Translations under genes and position numbers: made by a program
Notes under the pieces: generated by a model
The model's database searches: none
Told to the model about the DNA's origin: nothing
What the model saw: only the letters and a program-made list of their open reading frames with translations
Part shown: positions 26,997 to 35,976 of the stretch, piece after piece
Position numbering within the stretch: the first letter of the stretch is position 1
Layout of the letters: every line of letters starts with the position of its first letter
Source of the DNA: BOKV01 sp041739225
GTDB taxonomy: Bacteria > Pseudomonadota > Alphaproteobacteria > Rhizobiales > Rhizobiaceae
DNA: 63,802 nt
Reading direction: 5' to 3'
Assembly: GCA_041739225.1 (NCBI GenBank)
Contig: JBGSOG010000008.1
Coordinates: forward strand, 1 to 63,802

Positions 26997-27809
26997 ATGA
27001 CAATCATGGCAAATCCGGCTGTTGCCGCGAAACCTGGCGAAACGCAATTGGTGTTGCGTTCCGTGGGCAAAACCTACGCCAATGGCACGATTGCCCTGCA
27101 GGGCATGGATCTCACCATTCGACAGGGCGATTTCCTTAGTCTGCTCGGGCCTTCGGGCTGCGGAAAATCGACGGCTTTGCGTTTGATTGCCGGCCTCTCG
27201 CAGCCAACCTCTGGGCTGATCGACTGGCGTGGTCCACGAATGAAAAAAAGCGATGTCGGCTTCATTTTCCAGGAGCCGACATTGCTGCCTTGGGCCAGTG
27301 TCTTTGACAATGTCTGGCTGCCCTTGCGCCTCCAGGGCATCTCCCGGAACCAGGCAAGATCGCGCATCGAAGCGGTTCTGGAAAGCGTTGGACTCTCAGC
27401 TTTCAAGGATTCGGTTCCGCGCGAATTGTCCGGCGGCATGCGAATGCGGGTATCCATCGCCCGCGGTCTCGTTGCCAAGCCGCGATTGCTGCTGATGGAC
27501 GAACCTTTTGCCGCACTGGATGAAATCACCCGTTTTCAGCTCAACAAGGACCTGCTCGACCTTTGGCAGGCAGAAAAATTCACCGTGGTTTTTGTTACCC
27601 ATTCAGTGTTCGAAAGCGTTTTCCTTTCCAACCGGATCGTGGTGATGGCAGCAAGGCCAGGGCGGATTTTCGGTGAGATGGCCGTGGACGAACCCTACCC
27701 GCGTGAACAATCATTCCGCACCTCGCTGCACTATGGCGAGATAGCTCGCGAAGCGTCCATGATGCTGGGCGCGGCCATGGAAATGGGAGGCGGCAATGGC
27801 GGCCACTGA
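26997..27809 (+). CDS. ABC transporter ATP-binding protein, SsuB/ThiZ type
   Basis: A 270-residue ATPase. Walker A is LLGPSGCGKSTALRLIAG near residue 46, the Q-loop is IFQEPTLLPWAS, the signature is LSGGMRMRVSIARGL, and Walker B is LLLMDEPFAALDE. The H-loop His lies in VFVTHSVFE. The length and the LSGGMRMR form are typical of the nitrate/sulfonate/thiamin-precursor branch. It is 18 bp after the binding protein and overlaps the permease gene by 14 bp. Confidence 0.92.
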   Translation: MTIMANPAVAAKPGETQLVLRSVGKTYANGTIALQGMDLTIRQGDFLSLLGPSGCGKSTALRLIAGLSQPTSGLIDWRGPRMKKSDVGFIFQEPTLLPWASVFDNVWLPLRLQGISRNQARSRIEAVLESVGLSAFKDSVPRELSGGMRMRVSIARGLVAKPRLLLMDEPFAALDEITRFQLNKDLLDLWQAEKFTVVFVTHSVFESVFLSNRIVVMAARPGRIFGEMAVDEPYPREQSFRTSLHYGEIAREASMMLGAAMEMGGGNGGH

Positions 27810-28653
27810 AGAAAACACGGCGACCATACGACTGGACAGCGAAGAGCAGCGACGCATTCGCGATGCAAGGTTTGAGCGCATCGGCAAATGGTTGCTGCCG
27901 CTGCTGATCATGGTCCTGGCAATCTACGCCTGGGACCGGATTTGCGTGATCAACGAAATCCCGAAATACATCCTGCCGCGCCCTGGCGACGTCATGCGCA
28001 CGCTGGTTGCCGATGCGCCGCTGCTTTTTGGTGCACTGCTGGTGACTTTGAAAATTACGTTCCTGTCGCTTGCCCTGGCAGTGATTGGCGGTGTCGGTCT
28101 GGCGGTGCTTTTTGCCCAGTCGAAATGGGTGGAAATGTCGTTTTTCCCTTTTGCAATCATCCTGCAGGTAACGCCCATCGTGGCGATTTTCCCGTTGATC
28201 AACATTTACGTCGACAACCAGACAACCAAGCTGTTGCTGTGCGCGTGGATTGTCGCGTTTTTCCCGATCCTGTCCAACACCACGCTTGGCCTCAATTCTG
28301 TCGACCGCAACCTTCTCGATCTTTTCAAACTGAACGGAGCGACGCGCTGGCAGACCTTGTGGCTGCTGCGCCTGCCAGCTTCGATGCCCTACTTCCTCGG
28401 CGGCCTCAAGATTGCCGGCGGGCTGGCCCTGATCGGTGCGGTTGTTGCCGAGTTTGTTGCCGGGTCAGCCGGACAATCTTCCGGTCTCGCAAGCCGGATC
28501 ATCGAAGCTGGATACCGGCTCAACGCGTCGCGCCTGTTTGCCGCATTGCTGCTGATTTCCTTCACCGGCATCCTGATCTTTCTCATCCTGACTTTCGTGT
28601 CCGACCGGATATTGCGGCGGTGGCATGAAAGCGCATTGAAAAGGGATGTGTGA
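27796..28653 (+). CDS. ABC transporter permease, SsuC/ThiX type
   Basis: A 285-residue inner-membrane permease with about six helices. KYILPRPGDVMRTL near residue 57 is typical of the branch, and the EAA loop is LFKLNGATRWQTLWLLRLPA near 178-197. GGAGG precedes the ATG by five bases, inside the ATPase gene. Its stop overlaps the amidohydrolase start (TGATG). Confidence 0.92.
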   Translation: MAATEENTATIRLDSEEQRRIRDARFERIGKWLLPLLIMVLAIYAWDRICVINEIPKYILPRPGDVMRTLVADAPLLFGALLVTLKITFLSLALAVIGGVGLAVLFAQSKWVEMSFFPFAIILQVTPIVAIFPLINIYVDNQTTKLLLCAWIVAFFPILSNTTLGLNSVDRNLLDLFKLNGATRWQTLWLLRLPASMPYFLGGLKIAGGLALIGAVVAEFVAGSAGQSSGLASRIIEAGYRLNASRLFAALLLISFTGILIFLILTFVSDRILRRWHESALKRDV

Positions 28654-29948
28654 TGGGGTCTGAGGACAGTTACGGAAACTATTCATTCGCTTCCGCGCGT
28701 ATTCACAAAAGTGCGCTGTCAAAGCCTTCCGGAAAACACGATGCCGATGGCTATGGCGTTTACACCATCAATATCCGCGACGGTGTGATCATGTCTCTCG
28801 ATCCGGCGGATTTCGAAGGCCCCGGTCACCAATTCACGCTGGTCACACCGCTTTTCGTAGATTGCCACACCCATCTGGACAAAGGCCATATCTGGCCGCG
28901 CAGTCCCAACCCGGACGGGTCTTTCATGGGGGCTCTTGAAACAGTGGGTGCAGACCGAATGGCCAACTGGTCAGCCCGCGATGTCGAGGCCCGGATGGAG
29001 TTTGCGCTAGCTTGTGCCTGGGCCCATGGAACCAAGGCAATTCGCACCCACCTCGACAGCGTGCCGCCGCAGGAAACCATTTCCTGGCCGGTTTTCGAGA
29101 CTGTACGCGAGCGCTGGAAAGGGCGGATCGACCTCCAGGCCGCTTGCCTTTTTGGCATTGACCAGGCCCGTGACGACACTTGGTTCAGGTCTCTCGTCGA
29201 ACTGGTCAAAAAATCCGGCGGCGTGCTTGGCGCTGTTACTTTCATGGTGCCCGACCTCGACGAATTGCTGGACAAGATGTTCCGCGCCGCAATCGAACAC
29301 GGGCTTGAACTCGACTTCCATGCCGATGAAACCGACGACATTTATGCCATCTCGCTGGAGCGAATTGCCTCGGCCGCGCTGCGCCACGGCTATGACGGAC
29401 GCATTCTCGTCGGCCATTGCTGTTCGCTCGCCCGCCAGCCCGATGACACCGTGAAAAAGACACTCGACAAGGTGGCAAAGGCCGGACTTTCCATTGTTTC
29501 CTTGCCGATGTGCAATCTCTATCTGCAGGATCGCAGGAACAATTCCACCACACCGCGCTGGCGCGGTGTGACCCTGATGCATGAGTTGAAAGCGCGCGGC
29601 GTCAATGTCTGCGTTGCTTCAGACAACACCCGCGATCCGTTCTATGCCTATGGCGATCTCGACATGCTCGAAACCTACCGCATGGCTACGCGGATCATCC
29701 ACTTCGACCACCCGGTTGCAGACTGGCCTGCAACTGTTTTTGCCAACCCGGCAAAAGCAATGGGCATCTCGGCAGGCCTTCTTGATCCGGGCATGCCAGC
29801 CGATTTCATCAGCTATCGCGCCCGCTCGCACAATGAATTGCTTTCGCGGCCCTGGATGGATCGCCGGGTTTATCGAAATGGCGTTCCAGCAATTGCCGAA
29901 CCGCCCGATTACCGCGACCTCGATCATTTGATGGAGCCACTGGCATGA
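28653..29948 (+). CDS. Metal-dependent amidohydrolase, cytosine deaminase-like
   Basis: A 431-residue TIM-barrel amidohydrolase. Metal and catalytic residues appear in order: VDCHTHLDKGHI near 71, IRTHLDSVP near 130, the DFHADETDD segment near 228 (His and catalytic Glu), VGHCCSLA near 252, and the Asp in VASDNTRDPFYAYGDLDML near 327. This pattern is that of CodA-like deaminases acting on cytosine, isocytosine, creatinine or related rings. The start overlaps the permease stop, so transport and ring opening or deamination are coupled in expression. Confidence 0.85.
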   Translation: MGSEDSYGNYSFASARIHKSALSKPSGKHDADGYGVYTINIRDGVIMSLDPADFEGPGHQFTLVTPLFVDCHTHLDKGHIWPRSPNPDGSFMGALETVGADRMANWSARDVEARMEFALACAWAHGTKAIRTHLDSVPPQETISWPVFETVRERWKGRIDLQAACLFGIDQARDDTWFRSLVELVKKSGGVLGAVTFMVPDLDELLDKMFRAAIEHGLELDFHADETDDIYAISLERIASAALRHGYDGRILVGHCCSLARQPDDTVKKTLDKVAKAGLSIVSLPMCNLYLQDRRNNSTTPRWRGVTLMHELKARGVNVCVASDNTRDPFYAYGDLDMLETYRMATRIIHFDHPVADWPATVFANPAKAMGISAGLLDPGMPADFISYRARSHNELLSRPWMDRRVYRNGVPAIAEPPDYRDLDHLMEPLA

Positions 29949-31348
29949 ACAAACTGGCTGCTTTTCGCACTGAAATTGCCGGCATCGCGGTCGAGGACAA
30001 TCCTGCCATCGTCAAACAGAAAAGTCGTGATTTCTACTGGTACTCGCACGTTCTCAAAGAACGGCTCGACCATGTAACCGGCGATCTCGTGGTTTCACCC
30101 AGGAGCGAGGCCGAAGTCATTGCGGTTCTCAGGGCCTGCTTCCGCCATGAAATACCGGTAACGCCGCGCGGTACCGGTACCGGAAATTATGGTCAGGCCA
30201 TGCCGCTTTCAGGCGGTGTTGTATTGTCGCTGGCGGACATGAACTCCATCAAGGAAATCGCCCCAGGTCGCATCATTTGCGAACCCGGCGTTATTTGCTC
30301 CGACATCGACAAGGCTGCCCGTGCCCATTCGGAACAGGAATTGCGGCTGCATCCCTCCACTGCCCACACCGCCACCATTGGCGGATTCATCGCCGGTGGT
30401 TCGGGCGGTGTAGGCTCGATCCGCTGGGGCGGCCTGCGCGACTACGGCAACGTCATTCGCCTGCGCGTCGTCACCATGGAAGCCGAACCACGTGTGCTCG
30501 AATTGACCGGTTCCGACCTGCACAAGGTCACCCATGCCTACGGAACCAACGGAATCATCACCGATGTGGAAATGCCGCTGACCGCTGCCTATGACTGGGT
30601 ACAAGTGATTGCCGCGCATGATGATTTCATGGATGCAGTGCGCTTCACCAATGCAGCGTCACGGGCTGATGGCATGCTGCTGAAACTGGCAACAGTGGTG
30701 GCGGCGCCTGCCCCGCATGCCTATTTCAAGCGACACCAGAAATTCCTCGCTGAAAGCGACAATCTATCGATTTTCATGGTTGCCCCGCAGTCTCTGGACG
30801 CCTTCCGCACCTTCTCCCGGATCAATGGCGCCCGCATTGTATTCGACAGCGATGCACTCCCGCCCGAGGAGTTGAAAGGCCTGCCGCCGGTCTATGAACT
30901 GGGTTGGAACCATACAACGTTGCGGGCCTTGCGCGTTGATCCGGCAATCACCTACTTGCAGGTGCTTTACCCGTTCCCCAACCACCTTGCACTGGTCGAA
31001 AAGCTCCACACCATGTTCCCCGATGAAGTTTGGGACCATCTGGAATTTGTCCGGTTTGATGGTGACGTCACCTGTTTCGGCTTGCCGCTGGTTCGTTTTA
31101 CCACCGAAGAACGCCTCGATGAAATCATGGATATTTTCAACGCAAACGGCGCGCCGGTTTTCAACCCGCATCGCTACACACTGGAAGAAGGCGGCATGAA
31201 GCAGACCGATGAAATCCAGTTGGCTTTCAAGCGCGAAGCCGACCCCAAAGGCCTGCTCAACCCTGGCAAGATGATAGCATTTGACGACCCCGATTATGAC
31301 TATTCCGGCGGCGTCTGGCTGTTCAAGGGATTGCAAAAGGCAGGTTGA
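29945..31348 (+). CDS. FAD-binding (VAO-type) oxidoreductase
   Basis: A 467-residue flavoenzyme with the FAD_binding_4 (PCMH) domain at residues 50-230: PRSEAEVIAVLRACFRHEIP, VTPRGTGTGNYGQAMPLSGG, and the pyrophosphate-binding TIGGFIAGGSGGVGSIRWGG. It resembles GlcD-type oxidases and ends FNPHRYTLEEGGMKQ and LLNPGKM. The substrate is unknown; it would oxidise a hydroxy or amine intermediate of the island's pathway. It overlaps the amidohydrolase stop by ATGA. Confidence 0.85.
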   Translation: MNKLAAFRTEIAGIAVEDNPAIVKQKSRDFYWYSHVLKERLDHVTGDLVVSPRSEAEVIAVLRACFRHEIPVTPRGTGTGNYGQAMPLSGGVVLSLADMNSIKEIAPGRIICEPGVICSDIDKAARAHSEQELRLHPSTAHTATIGGFIAGGSGGVGSIRWGGLRDYGNVIRLRVVTMEAEPRVLELTGSDLHKVTHAYGTNGIITDVEMPLTAAYDWVQVIAAHDDFMDAVRFTNAASRADGMLLKLATVVAAPAPHAYFKRHQKFLAESDNLSIFMVAPQSLDAFRTFSRINGARIVFDSDALPPEELKGLPPVYELGWNHTTLRALRVDPAITYLQVLYPFPNHLALVEKLHTMFPDEVWDHLEFVRFDGDVTCFGLPLVRFTTEERLDEIMDIFNANGAPVFNPHRYTLEEGGMKQTDEIQLAFKREADPKGLLNPGKMIAFDDPDYDYSGGVWLFKGLQKAG

Positions 31349-31351
31349 CCC

Positions 31352-31933
31352 ATGCGAGTGTTGTTGCTTCACGCCCATCCCGTTGCCGAAAGCTTCAATG
31401 GAGCCCTTCACCAACTGCTCATCGAAAAACTGAAGGCCCGCGGCCACGAGGTTGATGACTGCGATCTCTACGCCGAAAATTTTGATCCGCGTCTGACCCG
31501 CGAAGAACGTCTGACTTACCATGACGAAACGGTCAACCTCGAACCGGTGCGCGAACACGTTGAACGCTTGCGCCGGGCTGAAGCGTTGGTGATGAGCTAC
31601 CCCGTGTGGAATTTTGGCTATCCGGCAATCCTCAAGGGCTATTTTGACCGCGTGTTCCTGCCCGGTGTTTCGTTCAAGCTGGTCGATGGCCGTGTGCGCC
31701 CGGCACTCCATCACATCTGCAAAGTCGCGGTGGTGACCACCTATGGCGGCCCGCGCTGGCGTGCTTTCGTACTGGGCGATCCGCCGCGAAAACTGGTGAA
31801 ACGGGTCATTCGCGTTCAGGTCAAGCCTGGTGCGCCATTGCATTATCTGGCGCACTACGACATGAACCGGTCCACACCTGAAAGCCGCGAACAATTCAAA
31901 ACGAAAGTGCGCAAGTCCATGGACAGTTTCTGA
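31352..31933 (+). CDS. NQO1/flavodoxin-like NAD(P)H oxidoreductase (first of two tandem copies)
   Basis: A 193-residue flavoprotein of the Flavodoxin_2 family. The FMN/FAD phosphate loop is LLHAHPVAESFNGALHQLL, DLYAENFDPRLTREERLTY follows, and the flavin-contacting YPVWNFGYPAILKGYFDRV is near residue 85. These enzymes do two-electron reduction of quinones or quinone-like rings. It follows the FAD oxidase by 3 bp and overlaps its paralog, so it is part of the same operon. Confidence 0.88.
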   Translation: MRVLLLHAHPVAESFNGALHQLLIEKLKARGHEVDDCDLYAENFDPRLTREERLTYHDETVNLEPVREHVERLRRAEALVMSYPVWNFGYPAILKGYFDRVFLPGVSFKLVDGRVRPALHHICKVAVVTTYGGPRWRAFVLGDPPRKLVKRVIRVQVKPGAPLHYLAHYDMNRSTPESREQFKTKVRKSMDSF

Positions 31934-32520
31934 TGCGCATTTTGCTGGTCTATTGCCATCCGGTGCCCGAGAGTTTTGCCGCATCCCTGCGTGACACAGC
32001 AATCAAGGCGCTGACCGCATCGGGCCATGATGTGCGCCTGCTTGACCTCTACGCCGAGAACTTTGATCCGGTGATGCGCTGCGAGGAACGCCGGGGCTAC
32101 AACAATCCGCGCGAAAACATCCACCCGCTGCCGCAACACGCGGCGCATCTTGCCTGGGCACAGGGACTGGTTTTCGTTTACCCGACCTGGTGGTATGGCC
32201 TGCCCGCGATGCTGAAAGGCTGGCTCGACCGGGTCTGGACACCTGATCTCACATTCGAAATATCCCCGGACAACGGCAAGATCCGGCCACTGATGACCCA
32301 CATCAAGGCCGTGGGCATTGTTACCACCTGCGGAGCACCAGGCTGGTGGTCATACATGGTCGGCCACCCCGGCAAACGGTTGATCATGCGTGGCATGCGT
32401 GCCCTGTTTGCCCGGCGCTGCCGCACCTTTTTCATGGCGCATTATTTGATGGACGTTTCAACGCCGCAGTCCCGCACGGCATTTCTCAACAAGGTTGAGG
32501 CGAAACTCTCGCGCTTTTGA
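31933..32520 (+). CDS. NQO1/flavodoxin-like NAD(P)H oxidoreductase (second tandem copy)
   Basis: A 195-residue paralog of the preceding gene, starting in its TGATG overlap. The same landmarks are kept: VYCHPVPESFAASLRDTAIK, DLYAENFDPVMRCEERRGY, YPTWWYGLPAMLKGWLDRVW. The shared DLYAENFDP segment shows origin by tandem duplication, and the many other changes show long divergence and probably different substrates or a heterodimer. It ends the operon at a bidirectional terminator. Confidence 0.88.
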   Translation: MRILLVYCHPVPESFAASLRDTAIKALTASGHDVRLLDLYAENFDPVMRCEERRGYNNPRENIHPLPQHAAHLAWAQGLVFVYPTWWYGLPAMLKGWLDRVWTPDLTFEISPDNGKIRPLMTHIKAVGIVTTCGAPGWWSYMVGHPGKRLIMRGMRALFARRCRTFFMAHYLMDVSTPQSRTAFLNKVEAKLSRF

Positions 32521-32521
32521 A

Positions 32522-32548
32522 AAAACGCCGACATGGCGCCGGCGTTTT
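32522..32548. terminator. Bidirectional terminator between catabolic operon and RND operon
   Basis: AAAACGCCG-N9-CGGCGTTTT forms a 9-bp stem with A and T runs on both sides. It lies 1 bp after the flavoprotein stop and 9 bp before the RND pump stop on the other strand, so it can end transcripts from both directions. Confidence 0.8.
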
Positions 32549-32556
32549 CATCTTCC

Positions 32557-35500
32557 TTATTCTGCCGCTTTCAGTCCGCCCCGTTCGCGTCTTCGTGGCA
32601 TGGCTGAGGCTTCCAGCGAAGCAAGACGGCGACGCAACTGCTCAATGTCGCCCTCCGTCTCGTTGATTGCCAGACGGTTTTGCTCAATTGATTCAACCAG
32701 GACATGCGCTGCCGGTTCGGCAGGTTCTTCTTCCTTCGGCCCGATAAACCGGCTGAAAACCCACCCGAGCGCCCGCGAAACATCGTCCATGATCAGGAAG
32801 AAAGAAGGCACGACCACAAGGCTGAGCACCGTGGAAACAATGATGCCGCCAATCACCGCAGTAGCCATTGGCGCACGAAACGATCCGCCCTCGCCAACAC
32901 CCAGCGCGGAAGGCAGCATGCCCGCCGACATGGCAATCGACGTCATGACAATGGGCCGGGCGCGCTTGCGACCCGCTTCCATCATGGCCTCAAAACGGTC
33001 AAGCCCGCGGTGGATCATCTCGATGGCAAAATCCACCAGCAGGATGGCGTTTTTGGTCACGATGCCCATGAGCATCAGGATGCCGATAAGCACCGGCATG
33101 GACAGCGGATTGCCGGTTATGATCAAGGCTGCTGCCACGCCGCCGATGGCCAGTGGCAGGGAAAACAGGATCGTGAAAGGCTGGATGACGTTCTTGAAAA
33201 GCAAAATCAGCACGGTCAGCACCAGCATCAGGCCGAAAATCATGGCCTGAACGAAACTGTCCATCAGCTCATTCTGGATTTCGGCATCACCGGTTTCAGC
33301 CACCCGCACCCCGGCAGGCAGGTCAACCGAAGCGGCAACTTCCTTGAACCGGGCCGAAGCTGTATCCAGCGCAACGCCAACGGGCAGGTTTGCGCCGATG
33401 GTAGCCTTGCGCTGGCGGTTCAGGCGATCGATCTTGCTGGGGCCTTGCGCGATCCTGATGTCTGCCACCGCAGACAATGGCACACTGCTGCCATCCTTGG
33501 TCGGCACCCGCAGAACCGAGATGCGACTGATGTCGGAGCGAAGGTCGCGCTGCAACTGTACCCGTACCGGAATAAGCCGGTTGTCGATGGACAGCTTGGC
33601 CAACGCTGCATCGCCATCGCCGATGGTGGCGACACGCACGGTCTCGGAAATCGCCGCCGTGGTTACGCCAAGTCGCGCTGCCTGTTCGGTGCGCGGCACA
33701 ATTTGCACCTCGGGGCGCGGCAAGGCGCCGGAAGAGCTTACATATTCAAGCACGTCTTCGCTGCGCAGCGCGCTTTCAAGCCGTGCCACCGCAATGTTGA
33801 GGTCCTCCTCGTTTTCCGAAAGCACGTTGAACGAGATGTCGCGTTCTCCGCGGTCGTTCAACTTGAAGCCGCGAACATCCGGCACTGTTGCCATCAATTC
33901 GAACACTTCTTTTTCGATGTCAGACTGCGGGCGCACCCGCCCCTGATTGACCAATGGCGGCAAAAACCCATCCAGGAACGCAAACTCTTCGCGCAGTCCG
34001 CGCCTGATCTTGTTCACCAGGGAATGGTCGAGCTTTTCCAGAACCAGTGTCACCGAAGCACGGCGGATGTCGAGATCACCGGTCGGCGATGCACCTCCAA
34101 GAACAAAAATGTTTTCGATCCCGTCGACATCGCGCAGCATGGTCTCGATACGCTGGGCCGCATCATCGGTGTCTTTGAGCTTCGACCCCGGAGGCAATTC
34201 AACGCTGATCGAAATGCGCGAAACATCCTCTGGCGGGATAAAACTGCCTGGAACCTGCAGCATGAAATACATGGACACCAGGAAAATGCCGATCGCCGCA
34301 GCAAGGGTGCCATAGTAGTTGGGAACCCAAATGCCGTGCGAACGCGTCTCGATGCGCTTCCCGGTAAACGGCAAGGGCAGCGATATTGCCGGAATGCTGA
34401 CGCCGGGCACCCGCCAGGTTTTCAGGGTAAAGGCAATCAGCGCCGTGTAGCCGCGCATGATCCAGCCTTCTTTTTCCTCTTCTTCATGAGCGTCGCTGTC
34501 ACGCATCAAATAGGCAGCCATCATCGGCGTGATGAGCCGCGCGACCAAAAGGGAAAACAGCACCGCCAGCGCCACCGTGATGCCGAACTGCCGGAAATAC
34601 TGCCCGGGAATTCCGGCCATGAACGATACCGGCACGAACACTGCGACAATCGTGAATGTGGTTGCAATGACCGCCAAACCGATTTCGTCTGCCGCTTCAA
34701 TGGCTGCGCGATAAGGCGTCTTGCCCATGCGCATGTGACGCGCAATGTTTTCGATTTCAACGATGGCATCATCAACGAGGATACCGGTCGCAAGGGTCAT
34801 GGCCAGGAAACTGACGAGGTTCAACGAGAACCCGAGCATATCCATGACCCAGAAAGTCGGCATTGCCGAAAGGGGAATGGCCACTGCTGTGATCAGTGTT
34901 GCGCGCCAGTTGCGCAGGAACAAAAAGACCACGATGACGGCCAGCAGCGCGCCCTCAATCAGGGTGTGCAGCGCCGCTTCATAATTGCCGTAAGTGTAGA
35001 AGACCGTGTCATCAACCGGCGAAATCAGAATGTCCGGATTTTCGGCGCGTATTTTTCCAAGTGCTGAATTGACCACTTCGGCAACGCTGACTTCGCTGGC
35101 ACCCTTGGCGCGAAAAACCGAAAAGGTAACGACTTGATCGCCATTGAACCGTGAAAACGACCGCAATTCCTCGAAAGTATCGATGATGCGTCCAAGGTCG
35201 CGAAGTTTTACATACCGTCCGGACGAAAGCGCGATGGTGGTTTCGCCAAGTTTGGCCGCTGATTCAGCATCGCCAAGCGTGCGGATGGCCTGCTCTTGTG
35301 TGCCCAGTTCGCTGCGACCTGAACCCAGATCGGCATTGGTGGCGCGCACCTGGCGGTTCACGTCAGCGGCGGTTATGCCATAGGCTGCAAGTTTTGCCTC
35401 ATCAAGTTCAACCCGGATTTCCCGGTCTGCACCGCCATAGCGGTCAATGCGCCCGATGCCGCGTTCCCCTTGCAGGATGCGCTTTACCTTGTCATCGACG

Positions 35501-35967
35501 AACCACGAAAGTTCCTCGATCGAAAGATTGGGCGAGGCAACCGCAAAGGTCATGATCGCCTGACCTTCAACGTCGATGCGCGTCACGATTGGAGCTTCGA
35601 CGTCGCCAGGAAGATCGCCGATGATCTGATCGATGGCATCCTTGACGTCTTGTACCGCCTTGTCTGTCGGCACTTCCATGCGGAATTCGACAGCAGTTAC
35701 GGTTCTGCCGTCACTGACCGTCGAAATGACGTTCTTGACACCGGTAAGCCCGGCAACCGCGTCCTCGATTTCCTTGGTGACCTGCTTTTCCAGTTCAGCC
35801 GGGGCTGAACCGTTTTGCGAAGTCGTTACAGCCACCAACGGCACGTCTATGTTTGGAAAACGGGTGATCGGCAGGGCATTGAACGACTGCCAGCCCAAAA
35901 CCATCAGCATGAAAAATGCGAGGATCGGAGCTATCGGATTGCGGATGGACCAGGCTGAGAAATTCAT
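32557..35967 (-). CDS. RND multidrug efflux transporter, AcrB/HAE1 type
   Basis: A 1136-residue inner-membrane proton antiporter with the usual 12 helices and two large periplasmic loops. It opens MNFSAWSIRNPIAPILAFFM and has FPNIDVPLVAVTT, the proton-relay region GILVDDAIVEIENIARHM (paired acidic residues in helix 4), and the second repeat GIVTKNAILLVDFAIEMI. The C-terminal 70 residues form an unusually long cytosolic tail with a predicted coiled coil (NETEGDIEQLRRRLASLEAS). It follows its adaptor gene by 9 bp. No outer-membrane factor gene is linked. Confidence 0.93.
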   Translation of the reverse strand: MNFSAWSIRNPIAPILAFFMLMVLGWQSFNALPITRFPNIDVPLVAVTTSQNGSAPAELEKQVTKEIEDAVAGLTGVKNVISTVSDGRTVTAVEFRMEVPTDKAVQDVKDAIDQIIGDLPGDVEAPIVTRIDVEGQAIMTFAVASPNLSIEELSWFVDDKVKRILQGERGIGRIDRYGGADREIRVELDEAKLAAYGITAADVNRQVRATNADLGSGRSELGTQEQAIRTLGDAESAAKLGETTIALSSGRYVKLRDLGRIIDTFEELRSFSRFNGDQVVTFSVFRAKGASEVSVAEVVNSALGKIRAENPDILISPVDDTVFYTYGNYEAALHTLIEGALLAVIVVFLFLRNWRATLITAVAIPLSAMPTFWVMDMLGFSLNLVSFLAMTLATGILVDDAIVEIENIARHMRMGKTPYRAAIEAADEIGLAVIATTFTIVAVFVPVSFMAGIPGQYFRQFGITVALAVLFSLLVARLITPMMAAYLMRDSDAHEEEEKEGWIMRGYTALIAFTLKTWRVPGVSIPAISLPLPFTGKRIETRSHGIWVPNYYGTLAAAIGIFLVSMYFMLQVPGSFIPPEDVSRISISVELPPGSKLKDTDDAAQRIETMLRDVDGIENIFVLGGASPTGDLDIRRASVTLVLEKLDHSLVNKIRRGLREEFAFLDGFLPPLVNQGRVRPQSDIEKEVFELMATVPDVRGFKLNDRGERDISFNVLSENEEDLNIAVARLESALRSEDVLEYVSSSGALPRPEVQIVPRTEQAARLGVTTAAISETVRVATIGDGDAALAKLSIDNRLIPVRVQLQRDLRSDISRISVLRVPTKDGSSVPLSAVADIRIAQGPSKIDRLNRQRKATIGANLPVGVALDTASARFKEVAASVDLPAGVRVAETGDAEIQNELMDSFVQAMIFGLMLVLTVLILLFKNVIQPFTILFSLPLAIGGVAAALIITGNPLSMPVLIGILMLMGIVTKNAILLVDFAIEMIHRGLDRFEAMMEAGRKRARPIVMTSIAMSAGMLPSALGVGEGGSFRAPMATAVIGGIIVSTVLSLVVVPSFFLIMDDVSRALGWVFSRFIGPKEEEPAEPAAHVLVESIEQNRLAINETEGDIEQLRRRLASLEASAMPRRRERGGLKAAE

Positions 35968-35976
35968 CGTGAAACC

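Noticed and set aside
26151..27047. A 298-codon minus-strand open frame opposite the NMT1-like receptor gene
   Set aside because: The receptor has signal peptide and family motifs. The opposite frame has none.
30764..32002. A 412-codon minus-strand open frame opposite the FAD oxidase and flavoprotein genes
   Set aside because: It crosses two well-supported genes and lacks any family signal.
32704..35067. A 787-codon plus-strand open frame opposite the RND pump gene
   Set aside because: It is antisense to a clear RND gene, rich in His, Arg and Gln with no fold or ribosome site. It is a by-product of codon bias.
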